NCBI GenBank assembly: GCA_964523105.1
Contig: CAZFZN010000010.1
Coordinates: 122,195-186,194, forward strand
Source of the DNA: V1-33 sp964523105
GTDB taxonomy: Bacteria; Verrucomicrobiota; Verrucomicrobiia; Verrucomicrobiales; V1-33
Reading direction: 5' to 3'
DNA length: 64,000 nucleotides
Shown: in pieces, positions 8,720 to 19,900 of the stretch
Layout: each line of letters opens with the position of its first letter
Position numbering within the stretch: the stretch's first letter is position 1
Notes under the pieces: generated by a model
Told to the model about the DNA's origin: nothing
The model's database searches: none
Seen by the model: the letters and a program-made list of their open reading frames with translations, nothing else
Made by a program: the position numbers and the translations under genes

Positions 8720-11700
8720 ATGAATCGCCTGCGCTTCTGTTTTTTTCTGTCTGCGGCACTCGCCGCGGCGGGATGCAAACCGGCCCCGGAAACCAGCGCG
8801 CCTGCCGCTCCAGGCCCTGACGTAAAAGCGCCTGCCGTGGCGGCACAGGGCACATCCAGTATGCCCGATGATCCGTCGCAGGACGGCTGGGACACGGAGG
8901 CGGCGAACGAAAAAATCGGCGCGCAGCTGGCAGTGCTCAAGGAATGGTTGACCTCCGACGCACCGGCGCCGGGCGGCCTGTCCTCCATCGTCGAGCCCGG
9001 CTGCCGCGTCATGTTACCGGGAGCCGGAGCCCCTAAGCTCGTTTATTCCGACGGCGTCCTGCTCGTGCATCACAAAGCGCCGGCCCGGCCGCCCGTGGAA
9101 CTGCGCGACGCGGTGGAACAGGAACTGCGCAAATGGCGCACCGGCACGGACGCTCATGCCGCAGTGAAAGTGACGGGCGTGGAAAAGTCGGACCGCGGAT
9201 GGAAGACAAGGCTGCAATTTCAACTCGATGAACGAACCCCAGCCCGGCGGCGGCAGGTCAATGCCGTCTGGTCCGCGGCATGGACCGATGCCTTCAAACT
9301 CGCGCAGTTGGATATGTCGTCATGGACAGAGGTGAGCGCGGCCCGCGGTTTTGCCGACTGCACGGAAGCGCTCCTCGCGTCGAATGATTCGTGGCGGCAG
9401 CAGCTGGCGCACGGTACGGATCACTGGACCGCGCGCATCGAGTCCATTCTCGGCATGGATGTGAACGGACAAACCGGCGTCGCGCTCGGCGACATCAACG
9501 GCGACGGTTTCGATGATGTGTATCTCGTGCAGCAGGGCGGCCTGCCAAATCTCATGTTCCTCCGCCGGGCTGACGGCTCATTGCAAGACGTGACCGCCGA
9601 AAGCGGCACCGGCTGGCTGGATGACGGACATGCCGCCCTGCTCGTGGACCTCGACAACGACGGCGATCAGGACCTCGCGCTCGGCACGCGCGACGGCGTG
9701 CTGTTTCAGGAAAATGACGGCGCGGGAGAGTTCACGGTGAAAGCCGCAAAACTGACACCCACCGCGATGCCTTTCGGTCTCGCCGCCGCGGATTACGACC
9801 AGGACGGCGATCTCGATGTCTTCGCGTCCGGTTACTACCAGCGGACCACGGTGGCGCGGAATGAAGTCTTCGCGCGGCCCGTCCCTTACTACGACGCCGT
9901 CAACGGCGCGCAGGACATTCTCCTGCGCAACGACGGCAACTGGCGCTTCACCGACGCCGCGAAAGTGTCAGGCATGGAGGAGAACAAATTCAGCTATGCC
10001 CCCGCGTGGGAGGACCATGACGACGACGGCGACATGGACCTCTACGTCGCCAACGATTTCGGATCGAATCTGCTCTGGAGCAACGAACGCTCGCCCGAAG
10101 GCGTGGTGGTTTTCAGGGAAGTGGCCGCCGCTGCGGGCGTGCAGGACATTGCGGCCGGCATGTCGTCCGCGTGGGGTGATCCTGACAATGACGGCCGCAT
10201 GGACCTCTACGTGGCCAACATGTTCAGCAGCGCGGGCAACCGCATCGCGTTCCAGGACAAGTTTCACCGCACGGCGAACGAACAGGAACGACAGTTGTTC
10301 CAGCGCCACGCGCGCGGCAATTCGCTCTTCCGCAACAAAGGCGGCGGGCAGTTCGATGACCTCAGCGAAACCGCAGGTGTGACCCTCGGCCGCTGGGCGT
10401 GGAGTTCCCGCTTCGGCGACCTCAACAACGACGGACTCGAAGACCTTTACGTGGCCAACGGCTACATCACGCAGGAGGATCCGCACGACTTGTGAAGCTT
10501 TTACTGGCGGCAGGTCGTGTCGCAATCGCCCACCAGCGCCGGCAGTGATTCGCAGCCGGCCTATCTGGAATCGTTCAACCAGCTCGCGATGAAAATCCGC
10601 GACGGGCAGTCGTTCAGCGGGCGGGAGCGAAACTGCTTCTTTCTCAACACCGGCGGACTGCGCTTCGCCGATGCCTCCGCCGCCGTCGCGCTGGATTGGC
10701 CCGACGACGCCCGCGGCATGGTTATGACCGACTGGGACGGCGACGGCGATCTCGATGTGCTGCTCACCAACCGCAACGCCCCGCGCGTGCGCTTTCTGCG
10801 CAATGACTGCGCCCAGTGGCCCTGGCTGGGCATCCGACTCACCGGAGACCCCGCCAAACGCACTCCGCGCGATGCCATCGGCGCGCGGGTCACAGTGCAC
10901 CGGCCCGGCGGGAAGCTGACCCGATCGCTCACCGCGGGCGACGGCTTTCTCAGTCAGCAGAGCAAGACGCTGCATTTCGGGCTCGGCAAAGAAGCGGCGG
11001 TGGAAAAGGTCACCGTGCGCTGGCCCGGCGGAGGCGAGGAAAATTTCAGCGGCGTCACCGCGAATGGTGTGTGGCACCTGACTCAGGGCGGCGGAGTCAG
11101 GGCCGTGCCCGTTGTCAGGGCTTCGCTAAAGGAATCCGCGCCGCAGCTGCCGGAATCTTCGGAAACCCTGCGGCTGCGGCTCTCGCAGCCGCTGAAGCTG
11201 CCGCCGCTGGAGTTCACGGATCTGTCAGGCAACGAACATTCCGTGGAGTCGCTGACCGCGAACGGTCCGGTGCTGCTCAATCTCTGGGCGACCTGGTGCG
11301 CGCCTTGCGCGAAGGAACTGCCGGAACTTGCCCAACTCGACGGCGTGACCGTGCTCGCCCTCTGCGTGGACCGCCTCGATGAAAGCGTGCCGACCTCGCC
11401 GCAGCAGGCGGCGGACTTTCTCAGGAAATCCGGACACAAAGGATTGTCAGGCTGGGCGGGTCGGGAACTCGTGGCCGTCCTCGACCGGCTGATTCGCGAG
11501 GCGGTGTACCGTCACCCGCGCATGCCGGTGCCGGCGAGTTTCCTCGTGGACCGCGGCGGATGGCTCTCGGTGATTTACAAAGGCCCGGTGTCGCGCGCCG
11601 CGATCCAGGACGACGCCGCACAGCTCTCCGCCGGTGAAGAATCAGCCCGCCGCGCCGCGGTGCCGTTTCCCGGTGCATGGGCCGGGCGCACGGCGTTCGT

Positions 11701-12439
11701 GAGTCACCCCGTCGCCGTCGCTGAGGCATGGCGGGAAGGCGGGTATCTGCCGGAGGCCCGCACGGTGCTGCAGCAGTTTCTCGACACGAATCCTGACATT
11801 CCCGGCGAAAACGCCCGCTCCTCGCAGCGTGCCCAGGTAATGTTCCATCTCGGCGACCTGGAACTGGAGTCCGCCAGGGCCGGCAAGGCGCTGGAGCATT
11901 TCACCGCGGCGCTCGCGGCACATCCTGGCCTGCTGCCCGCCCGGGTCGGCCGGCTGCGCGCCCTCGCCGCCCTCGACCGCACGGCGGACCTCGAAATGGA
12001 AGTCGCCGCTCTTGCCGGTACGCCGGCCGGACCGGATGCCCTGACAGTACAGGCCGAACACGCCGCCGACGGGGGCCGCTGGGCGGAGGCGGCATCCGCT
12101 CTGCGGCAGGCCGTTCAGAAAAACCCGCACTTCGTGCCCGGTCTCCATCAGCTGGCATGGCTCCTCGCGACCGCTCCTGACGAAAAGGTGCGGGACGGCG
12201 CAGAGGCCCTGCGCACCGCGGAGTTTTTCCTCCAGGCACCCGGCGCGCGGGAGAATGCGGAGTTTCTCCTGACACTCGCCGCGGCACAGGCGGAGACCGG
12301 CGACTGCAAAGCCGCGGCCGCCACGGCGGAGGATGCCCTCGCCCGCGCGCGTCAGCGCGCCGACCTTCCTTTTCTCCGCCGCGCCCTGCCGGCGGCGCGG
12401 GCCTTTCGCGAAGGGAGGGCATGGAGGACATCGCCCTGA
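8720..12439 (+). CDS. FG-GAP/ASPIC-UnbV/thioredoxin/TPR lipoprotein with in-frame TGA at codon 592 (candidate selenoprotein)
   Basis: Read as one frame, 1239 residues. The N-terminus is a lipoprotein signal (MNRLRFCFFLSAALAAAGC, lipobox AAGC). FG-GAP repeats follow (DINGDGFDD, DLDNDGDQD, DYDQDGDLD, DHDDDGDMD). The frame meets TGA at 10493-10495 inside EDPHDL-TGA-SFYWRQVVSQSP, then continues without a shift into another FG-GAP loop (DWDGDGDLD), an ASPIC/UnbV domain (GARVTVHRPGGKLTRSL), a TlpA/ResA-like thioredoxin domain with Cys860 and Cys863 in WATWCAPC, and TPR-like helices to the end. A 6-bp hairpin with a GGUCG loop begins 12 nt after TGA. The downstream half has no signal peptide of its own, although its domains belong outside the membrane, so readthrough (selenocysteine) or a nonsense mutation fits better than two genes. 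The product is probably membrane-anchored and faces the periplasm or outside. Confidence 0.85.
10507..10523 (+). promoter_or_regulatory. SECIS-like hairpin immediately after in-frame TGA
   Basis: Positions 10507-10512 (GCGGCA) pair with 10518-10523 (TGTCGC) as six base pairs, one of them G-U, enclosing the 5-nt loop GGTCG. The first loop base lies 17 nt after the TGA, inside the 16-37 nt window described for bacterial SECIS elements, and the GGUC loop matches that of E. coli fdhF, where the spacing is about 18 nt. The bulged U of the fdhF upper stem is not obvious here. The structure was folded by hand. Confidence 0.5.
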
Positions 12440-12447
12440 GATACCGC

Positions 12448-15336
12448 CTACTTCATCAGCAAATCGCTCCCCGGCAGATTCAGCGTGGCCACGAATCCCG
12501 CTTCATCCACTGATCTGGCGCATCCCGCGTCCCGGTCGCCGCACAGGCAGCAGACAAATTCAAACTGGGCGTCCGGCGTGCCGCGTTCTCCGGCGAACTT
12601 GCGCACCAGTTCGATCGCCGGCAGCGTGCGGGTGCCGAGGATGTTTTTCAGAGGAAAGCGAATCGTGCCGTCGTAGGCGCGATAGACGAGTTCCGTGCAG
12701 ACGAGTTTGTCGGAGGAGAAAAAGTCGAACTGGAAATCGTAGGGCTTGCCGGCGTGACTGAAGGCGCGCGCGATGGCCTCGCGTTTCTGATCCGCCGTGA
12801 GCCGCGGGCGCAGCAGAGCCACGCTGTCGGCTTCGCCGACGCTGTGCTCCAGCGACGTGAATGTCACACCCTCACTGATGCTCTCCAGCACGACGCAGGC
12901 ATGGCCTTTCGCGTCCTGACGGATGTATTTCGCCCAGTGCGCCTGGACGCGCGGATCCTGGTGCAGGCCCAGTTGCTGCAGATCCTCCGGCTTGCCGACG
13001 TACAGCGCGGCGTGCGGCCAGTAGCCGGGCAGGAAGGCATTGCTGACATACCAGTTGCGGCGCTCGAGAATGATGTCGCCGGGCTGGAGTCTGGAGGCGA
13101 GTTCCTTGAGCTGTGCCGCGGAAATGAGCGCGCTGCCCGGTTCGCGCAGTTTGGTGTCGCCCATCCATGTGCTCACCAGCGTTTGCACGCCGTAGATGAG
13201 GTCTTTGCCTTCGTCGCGCGCGTCGCGCAGCGGCTGCTTGAGTCGCTCGGCAGTGAGACGGTGGTCTGCATCTCCGAGCCGCCGCCGGCATTCGCGGATG
13301 GAATCGTGGAATGCGGCATAGCCGTCGGTCAGGGCCAGCGCCTTCCAGTCGATTTCCCCGTACCGCCTGCCGGCTTCCTGCAGCGCGGTGCGGTTGGTGA
13401 TGCTGCAGAGGCTGCGGCGCACAGTGTCGAACACTCCCGGCGGAATATCCCATGCCGGTTCGGCTTCATTGAGCTTCTTCACCGCTTCGCCGCTGTTGTG
13501 AAACGCTTCCACGAACGCCAGCGAAACATCCGCCAGCGCCGTGCCGGCGGTGCAGGCGCAGAGAAAGGTGCGCGCGCGCAGCGTTTCATCCTGCACCTGA
13601 TACGAACGCTGATAGCGCCATACCATGCGGACGAGCACGGTGCGCAGCGTGACATAATCCCGCAGCAGGCGGCGCAGCTCGTCGTTGTCGGCCTGACTGT
13701 AGTAGCTGCGCCCGCCGGAAGCGAAGCCGGCGGCGAGTTTCTCCGCCTCCGCGAGGCGCGGCGGAATCTGCGGCAGCAGCTCACGCAGCAGCGCTTCGTC
13801 GGCGGTGAGCATTTCACGCAGCTGGTCCGCGGGCACGTGCGTGAGTTCCATGCCTCCCAGGGCGAGGGCCATGCGGGATCGCCGCCAGTGGGCATAGCCG
13901 GTCCACAGCGCGGCGGTAATCACCAGGATTACACTCCAGCGCAGCGCCAGCTTCCGGACGCGCGGCCACGTCCAGTGCGGCTCCAGCGGCTCCGGACGCG
14001 GACGCACTCCGGCGTACTCCTCCGCGAGGCCGGCCACAAGCCGGCGCACGTCGTCCTGCCGGGACCGCAGCGACCGGAGCTTTTCTTTTTGAAAACAAAG
14101 CCGCGCCTGCGCCACGAGCGACTGGCCGCCGCGACGGAGCTTGCGCAGATTTCTCAGCGCGAGGAATCCGCAAAACGGCATCGCGAGCGTCCATGCCCAC
14201 GCGACCCAGGGCAGAAAATAGGAGCGCAGTGCCAACCACACGCCGGCATACGTCAGGATCATCAGCGGCAGTCCGATGCCCAGCCGCGCGAGGGCCAGGG
14301 TCATGCGGCCGCATTTGCTGACGCGCAGCGAAAGATGCCTCGAAATGACATACGGCACGGCGTGATGCATGAGGCCGGCCAGGGCCGGCACGATGCCGAG
14401 GAGATGGGCGAGCGTGTCGCGCAGCAGGCGCAGCGCGAGCCGCAGCCGGCGGTAGCGCATCACCGGCGAACCCGGCTGCAGTCCCTCCGCTTTCAGCGCC
14501 TCAGCGTAGGCGAGAATCCCGCGCTCCGCAGCCTCCGCGCGCGGACGGTCCGCGGCGTAGAAATGATTCATCGCCTCCGCCACCCGTTTGCGAAGCTGCA
14601 GCCGCACCAGCGGTCCCGGCGTGTTCAGGCCGGGCCGCGGGACGAGATGTTCGAGCTGATCCAGCAACGGCAGCAGATTCGGATCGTCCAAATGCAGCGC
14701 GACCAGCTTGAGCCGCGACTCGATCTCCGCCGTCAGGGCACGCTGTGCCTGCTTTTCGTGAGGATGCGCCCCGAGAAATTCCGCGAGGTCCAGCGGCTCG
14801 CCGGCCTGGACCCACAGCGCGGTGCGGAACGATTCCTTGCGCTCGAAGTTCGTCCCCACCGCCACCAGCTGCGGCTTCGCGCCCAGCTGCACCGCCTTCA
14901 TCGCAATGCGCGCCGTGCCGCTCTTGATCTGCTCGATGCGCGGCAGGTCGTGACTTTTCCCCTCCGGAAAAATGCCGACGCAGTGCCCGGCCGCCAGTGC
15001 CTCCGCCGCGCGGTCGAGGATTTCGAGATTCCGCTTCATCTGCGAGGCATCGTCCTGCGATCGATAGGCCGGAATCATGCCGAGGCTGCGCATGATCGAA
15101 CCGAGCACCGGCGCATCGAACAGCGTGGCCTTGGCCAGGAAGCGCACGTTGCGTTGGGCGAGCGAGCCGACGAGCACGGGATCGAGCAGAGAGTCCTGGT
15201 GATTGGCAACGAACAGCACCGGCCCCTGCGGCAGCCGCTCGCGCCCGGTGAACCGCACCGGCGCGTAATACATCCCCACCAGCGTGCGCACACAGCGCCG
15301 CGCGCACCAGCCGAGCGTGGAAAGCCGGAGAGACAT
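12448..15336 (-). CDS. PlsC-type acyltransferase fused to a YiiX-like papain-fold hydrolase
   Basis: A 962-residue fusion. The start at 15336 (MSLRLSTLGWCARR) is chosen because the acyltransferase domain begins just after it. Residues ~20-250 are a lysophospholipid acyltransferase (PlsC/LPLAT): ANHQDSLLDP carries the His/Asp pair and FPEGKSHD the acyl-acceptor motif. The middle holds hydrophobic segments near residues 320-430 and 560-580 and long helices. The last ~200 residues are a permuted NlpC/P60-like hydrolase of the YiiX/YaeF type: LQPGDIIL, the catalytic-type His in WPHAALYVG and Cys in DKLVCTELVYRAY. It would be an inner-membrane enzyme that transfers acyl chains and may hydrolyse amide or ester bonds. 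It ends 8 nt from the end of the convergent lipoprotein gene and is divergent from ppk2. Confidence 0.85.
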   Translation of the reverse strand: MSLRLSTLGWCARRCVRTLVGMYYAPVRFTGRERLPQGPVLFVANHQDSLLDPVLVGSLAQRNVRFLAKATLFDAPVLGSIMRSLGMIPAYRSQDDASQMKRNLEILDRAAEALAAGHCVGIFPEGKSHDLPRIEQIKSGTARIAMKAVQLGAKPQLVAVGTNFERKESFRTALWVQAGEPLDLAEFLGAHPHEKQAQRALTAEIESRLKLVALHLDDPNLLPLLDQLEHLVPRPGLNTPGPLVRLQLRKRVAEAMNHFYAADRPRAEAAERGILAYAEALKAEGLQPGSPVMRYRRLRLALRLLRDTLAHLLGIVPALAGLMHHAVPYVISRHLSLRVSKCGRMTLALARLGIGLPLMILTYAGVWLALRSYFLPWVAWAWTLAMPFCGFLALRNLRKLRRGGQSLVAQARLCFQKEKLRSLRSRQDDVRRLVAGLAEEYAGVRPRPEPLEPHWTWPRVRKLALRWSVILVITAALWTGYAHWRRSRMALALGGMELTHVPADQLREMLTADEALLRELLPQIPPRLAEAEKLAAGFASGGRSYYSQADNDELRRLLRDYVTLRTVLVRMVWRYQRSYQVQDETLRARTFLCACTAGTALADVSLAFVEAFHNSGEAVKKLNEAEPAWDIPPGVFDTVRRSLCSITNRTALQEAGRRYGEIDWKALALTDGYAAFHDSIRECRRRLGDADHRLTAERLKQPLRDARDEGKDLIYGVQTLVSTWMGDTKLREPGSALISAAQLKELASRLQPGDIILERRNWYVSNAFLPGYWPHAALYVGKPEDLQQLGLHQDPRVQAHWAKYIRQDAKGHACVVLESISEGVTFTSLEHSVGEADSVALLRPRLTADQKREAIARAFSHAGKPYDFQFDFFSSDKLVCTELVYRAYDGTIRFPLKNILGTRTLPAIELVRKFAGERGTPDAQFEFVCCLCGDRDAGCARSVDEAGFVATLNLPGSDLLMK

Positions 15337-15583
15337 GAACGCACCGTCTTCGCAGCGATGCGGTGAGTCAAGCCTGCCGCAGGAGCGACTGTAAGAAACA
15401 CGTCCGTCCAACCGCCGCAGGGCTGCGGCGTCGCCGGCCCTCGCGCCCCTGGGGCGACGGCGACCGCTCCCCCTCATCTGTTGGCGAAGGCGCCGCGTAT
15501 CTTGCGGAATGAGCCCGGCAGGCTTGGCAGCGGGCAGGCCGCAGCGTAACAAAGTGTTCCCCTTTCCATTATCGACTGCACCC
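15337..15583. other. Divergent intergenic region with GC-rich hairpins
   Basis: These 247 bp separate the divergent acyltransferase and polyphosphate kinase genes and must carry both promoters. A perfect 7-bp inverted repeat, CGCCGCA/TGCGGCG with a 4-nt loop, lies at 15413-15430, and a second GC-rich near-palindrome follows around 15448-15465. No promoter boxes could be assigned confidently. Confidence 0.4.
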
Positions 15584-16747
15584 ATGCCAGACACACCCAA
15601 AACAGCCAAGCCGGCCACCACAAGAGCCCGTCGCGTAAGCCTGGGAGACACCGCCAGCCGGACCACCCCGGAGGGAATCGAAATGCATGTCACGACGGCG
15701 GCAAAATCCGAGGCCCGCACCATTCAGGCCATGACCCTTGCCGGGCTGCTGGGGCGCCATGCCGACGGCACGCCGGACCATGACCCCCTGCGGCAGATGA
15801 AGGCCCTCATCGACGGGGCGTCGCCGGATGAGGCAAAAGCCCTGCGCCACATTCTTTTCTCCAAACCGGTACCGGAGGAGGGCGCGGATCCTGATGCCAT
15901 GCTCGCCCCGGGCTGGCGCAGCGGCGCTTATCCGTATCTCCATCTCCTGTCGCGCAAAAGCTATGAGCGGCAGAAATACCGTCTGCAGGTGGAATTGCTC
16001 AAGCTCCAGGCATGGGTCAAGGAAACCGGGCAGCGCATCGTCATTCTTTTCGAGGGACGCGATGCCGCGGGGAAAGGGGGTGCCATCAAGCGTTTCATGG
16101 AGCACCTCAATCCGCGGGGCGCACGTGTCGTGGCGCTGGAGAAGCCCACCGCGGAGGAACGCGGGCAGTGGTATTTCCAGCGTTACATAGAGCATCTGCC
16201 CACGCGCGGGGAAATTGTTCTCTTCGACCGCTCGTGGTACAACCGCGCCGGGGTGGAGCGCGTCATGGGCTTCTGCACCAATGAGGAATACGATGAGTTC
16301 CTCCGCCAGACGCCGGAGTTCGAGCGGCATCTCGTCCGCAGCGGCATTCATCTCTTCAAATTCTGGTTCTCCGTCAGCCGTGAGGAACAGCGCCGGCGTT
16401 TCAAGGAACGGGAGGCGCATCCGCTCAAACAGTGGAAGCTCAGCCCCATCGATATGGCGTCGCTCGATAAATGGGATGCCTACACCCGCGCCAAGGAGAA
16501 CATGTTTCTCCACAGCGATACCTCTGACGCCCCGTGGACGGTCATCAAATCCGACTGCAAAAAGCGCGCCCGTCTCAACGCCATGCGCTTCGTGCTGCAG
16601 CGCCTGCCCTATTCCAAAAAGGATGTACAGCGAATCGGTGCCGTGGACCCGCTGATCGTCGGCCGCCCTTCACTGGTGCCGGGGCACGGCGATGATGAAA
16701 TCGCAGGGAGCAACGGGAATCACCAGCAGCCGGCGGGGGCCTATTGA
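15584..16747 (+). CDS. ppk2: Polyphosphate kinase 2 (PPK2 family)
   Basis: A 387-residue cytoplasmic enzyme of the PPK2 family, which transfers phosphate between polyphosphate and nucleotides, usually making GTP or ATP from the diphosphates. Walker A is GRDAAGKGG at residues 158-166; the lid/Walker B region is FDRSWYNRAGVERVMGF from about residue 214; QWYFQRY and the basic KWKLSPID-type block (here KQWKLSPID) are also family signatures. The start at 15584 is the first ATG giving a normal soluble N-terminus; an upstream in-frame GTG/ATG region would add 25 residues. The ~120-residue N-terminal extension before the kinase core has no motif I recognise. It stands alone, divergent from the acyltransferase fusion. 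Confidence 0.93.
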   Translation: MPDTPKTAKPATTRARRVSLGDTASRTTPEGIEMHVTTAAKSEARTIQAMTLAGLLGRHADGTPDHDPLRQMKALIDGASPDEAKALRHILFSKPVPEEGADPDAMLAPGWRSGAYPYLHLLSRKSYERQKYRLQVELLKLQAWVKETGQRIVILFEGRDAAGKGGAIKRFMEHLNPRGARVVALEKPTAEERGQWYFQRYIEHLPTRGEIVLFDRSWYNRAGVERVMGFCTNEEYDEFLRQTPEFERHLVRSGIHLFKFWFSVSREEQRRRFKEREAHPLKQWKLSPIDMASLDKWDAYTRAKENMFLHSDTSDAPWTVIKSDCKKRARLNAMRFVLQRLPYSKKDVQRIGAVDPLIVGRPSLVPGHGDDEIAGSNGNHQQPAGAY

Positions 16748-16947
16748 TTTGAGCGGGCCTGCCGGCGACGGCCCGCGGGGCGCCGCTTCCGGCTCCGGCC
16801 CCGGAAAATGCGTCAACGGACGGGGGCAAAACCGCAAGAGGCCCATTGACGGGCTCCCGCGGCCGTCCCGTCCTCACGGCTCCCGTAACCGGCGGTTGCG
16901 GTGAAAGCCTTCGCCCATTCCGGCACGTTCCTTCCCAACTCCCCGCC

Positions 16948-19900
16948 ATGATCCTCCGCACCAGCCTCCTGCTTGCCCTCGCCGTTCCCGCCGGCGCGGC
17001 ACCGCTGCGCTATAACCGCGACATCCGCCCGCTGCTCTCGGACAACTGTTTCCACTGCCACGGACCCGATGCGAAAACGCGCAAGGCCGGGCTGCGGCTC
17101 GACATCCGCGAGGAGGCCATGAAGCCGGCGGAGTCGGACAAACTGGCCATCGTCCCCGGCAAGCCGGAGGCCAGCGAACTGGTGGCGCGCATTTTCACGT
17201 CCGACCCCGACGACCTCATGCCGCCGGAGGATGCGCACAAGACTCTGACAAAGCAGCAGAAGGAAACGCTGCGCCGGTGGATCGCGGAAGGCGCGGAGTA
17301 TGAAGCGCACTGGGCCTACACGCCGATTGTTCGCCCGCCCGTTCCGCAAATCTCAAACCCCGAATCTCAAATCGTCAATCCCATCGACGCCTTCATCCAG
17401 CAGCCGCTCCTGGAGAAAGGCATCGCCCCGTCGCCGCCGGCAGATGCCGCGACACTCCTGCGCCGGCTTTCACTGGACCTGACCGGCCTGCCGCCCTCGC
17501 CGGAGGCCGTCGCCGGATTTCACCTCTCAAATCTTAAATCCCAAATCTCAGACCTCCTCGCCAGTCCCCATTACGGCGAACGCATGGCGCAGCACTGGCT
17601 CGATGTCGTGCGCTACGCCGACACCGTGGGCTATCACGGTGATCAGAATCACAACGCCTGGGCCTATCGCGATTACGTCATCGCCGCGTTCAACGACAAC
17701 AAGCGCTTCGATGTCTTCACGCGCGAGCAGTTGGCCGGCGACCTGCTTCCCAATCCCGGCGACGAGCAGTGGACGGCCACGTGTTTCAACCGCCTCACCA
17801 TGATGACGCGCGAAGGCGGCGCGCAGCCGGGCGAGTATCTCGCCAAATACACGGCGGACCGCGTGCGCACTGTGAGCATGGCATGGCTCGGCGCGACGAC
17901 GGGCTGCGCGGAGTGCCACGATCATAAGTTCGATCCCTGGACGCAGAAGGACTTCTATTCACTGGGAGCCTACTTTGCCGACGTGAAACAGTGGGGTGTT
18001 TATCAGGACTACAACTACACGCCAAACCCGGATCTCCGCGGCTGGAGCAACGACCATCCGTTCCCGCCGGAGCGCGTGGTGGAAAGCCAAGCGCTCAAGG
18101 AACGCATCCAGCTGCTCAACGGCGCGGCGCATGCCCTGCTCGACACCGCCGGCAGGGAAATCATGGCCGATGCCGCGAAGCGCGGAGCTTTCGAGCAGTG
18201 GCGGAACGAAGTAACTGAGTTCCTGAAATCGAATCCGTCAGGCTGGGCCGCTCCGGCTCCGGCGGTGACGGAGGCGAAGTTGCAGAACGCGTCGTCTCCC
18301 GTCGCCGCAGATGGATGGATCGCCTTCGCCGATGGCGGCGCGCGCGATGCCGAGATCAAAGTGCCGTACACCGGCCGCGTCTCCGCCCTTCGCCTCGAAC
18401 TCCGGCCTGACAAACCCGGCGGAGGCTCCATCGCCCGCAAGGGACACAGCCTGACGCTGAAACCGGCGTTCGTGCGCATGGACGGCGCCGGCAAGGCCCA
18501 CGCGCTGGCCATGCACTTTGCCGAGGCCGATCACAAGCGCCGCCGCTACGCGAACGGCTTTGAAATTCCCGGCATTCAAAACGGCTGGACCAGTGAGGAC
18601 GGCCTGGCGCATGTGCCGCACACGGCGGTGTGGCTGCTGGACAAGCCCGCCGTCTTTGCTCCAGGAGATTCACTGCGCGTGACTCTCCCCGGCAATCTCG
18701 CCAGCGCGCTGCGCGTGAGCATCTCGCCCGTGGTCTCACGCATTCCATCGGACAAGTCGGACCCGTCCGACACGTCCGATCTGCGAACGTATCTCCGCAG
18801 CACGCCCGGCCACACCATTACCAAAGCCATCCGCGAACTCGACGCCCAAATCCGCGCCTGCCGCGGCGGGCGCACGCCGGTGATGGTCACCGAGCGCTCG
18901 CCGAAGCCGCTCACCATCCGCGTGCTCGCCCGCGGTAACTGGCAGGATGAAAGCGGCGAAATCTGCGCCCCGGTCACGCCGGCATGGCTGCCGAAAGATG
19001 CCGCGCCCGAGCCAACGCGCCTCGGCCTCGCCAACTGGCTCGTCTCGCGAAACAACCCGCTCACCGCGCGCGTCGTCATGAACCGGTTGTGGCGGCAATT
19101 CTTCGGCACCGGCCTCAGCGCGCAGACCGATGACCTCGGCGCGCAGGGCGAAGCGCCGTCGCATCCGGAACTGCTCGACTGGCTGGCCGCGGAGTTCATG
19201 GAGAGCGGCTGGGATTTCCGCCACATGGTGCAGCTCATCGTCACCAGTCACACCTACTGCCAGTCGTCGCAGCCGCGCGCCGAAACGCGCGAGGCTGATC
19301 CGCAGAACCGCTGGCTCGCCTCACAGAACGCGCGACGTCTTGAAGCCGAGGCCGTGCGCGACAATGCGCTCGCCATCTCCGGCCTGCTCCGCCTCGAAAT
19401 GGGCGGCCCGCCGGTGATGCCCTATCAGCCCGCCGGATACTACGAGGGCCTGCAGTTTCCCGACCGCGATTACCTTGCGAGCAAAGGCTCCGACCAGTGG
19501 CGCCGCGGCATCTACACCCACTGGCAGCGCACGTTTCTTCATCCCATGATGGCCAACTTCGACGCGCCGAGCCGCGAAGACTGCATCGCCCTGCGCACTC
19601 AGGCCAACACGCCGCAGCAGGCGCTGACACTTCTCAACGATCCCTCGTATGTGGAAGCCGCGCGCGTGTGGGCCGCGGAGTTGATGCAGGTGCAGGGCGA
19701 CGCCGCCCGCCTGGAGGCGGCATTTCGCAAGGCGCTCTCGCGGCCGCCGTCGGCCGAAGAGCGCGACGGCCTGCTCTCCTTTCTGGAAAAGATGCGAGTG
19801 GAATACAAAGCCCGCCCGGAGGATGCCGCGAAGCTGCTGAGTATCGGCTTCGCTCCAAAATCGAAGACCGAAGACAAAGTCGAACTCGCCGCTTGGACCA

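Noticed and set aside
10517..12439. Separate gene starting with GTG at 10517
   Set aside because: It would begin inside the hairpin, lack an export signal and cut the ASPIC/UnbV protein from the FG-GAP repeats that normally precede it in the same chain; the frame is the same as the upstream half.
12754..15366. 870-codon open frame on the plus strand
   Set aside because: Antisense to the acyltransferase fusion; composition rich in Arg, His and Gln and no domain.
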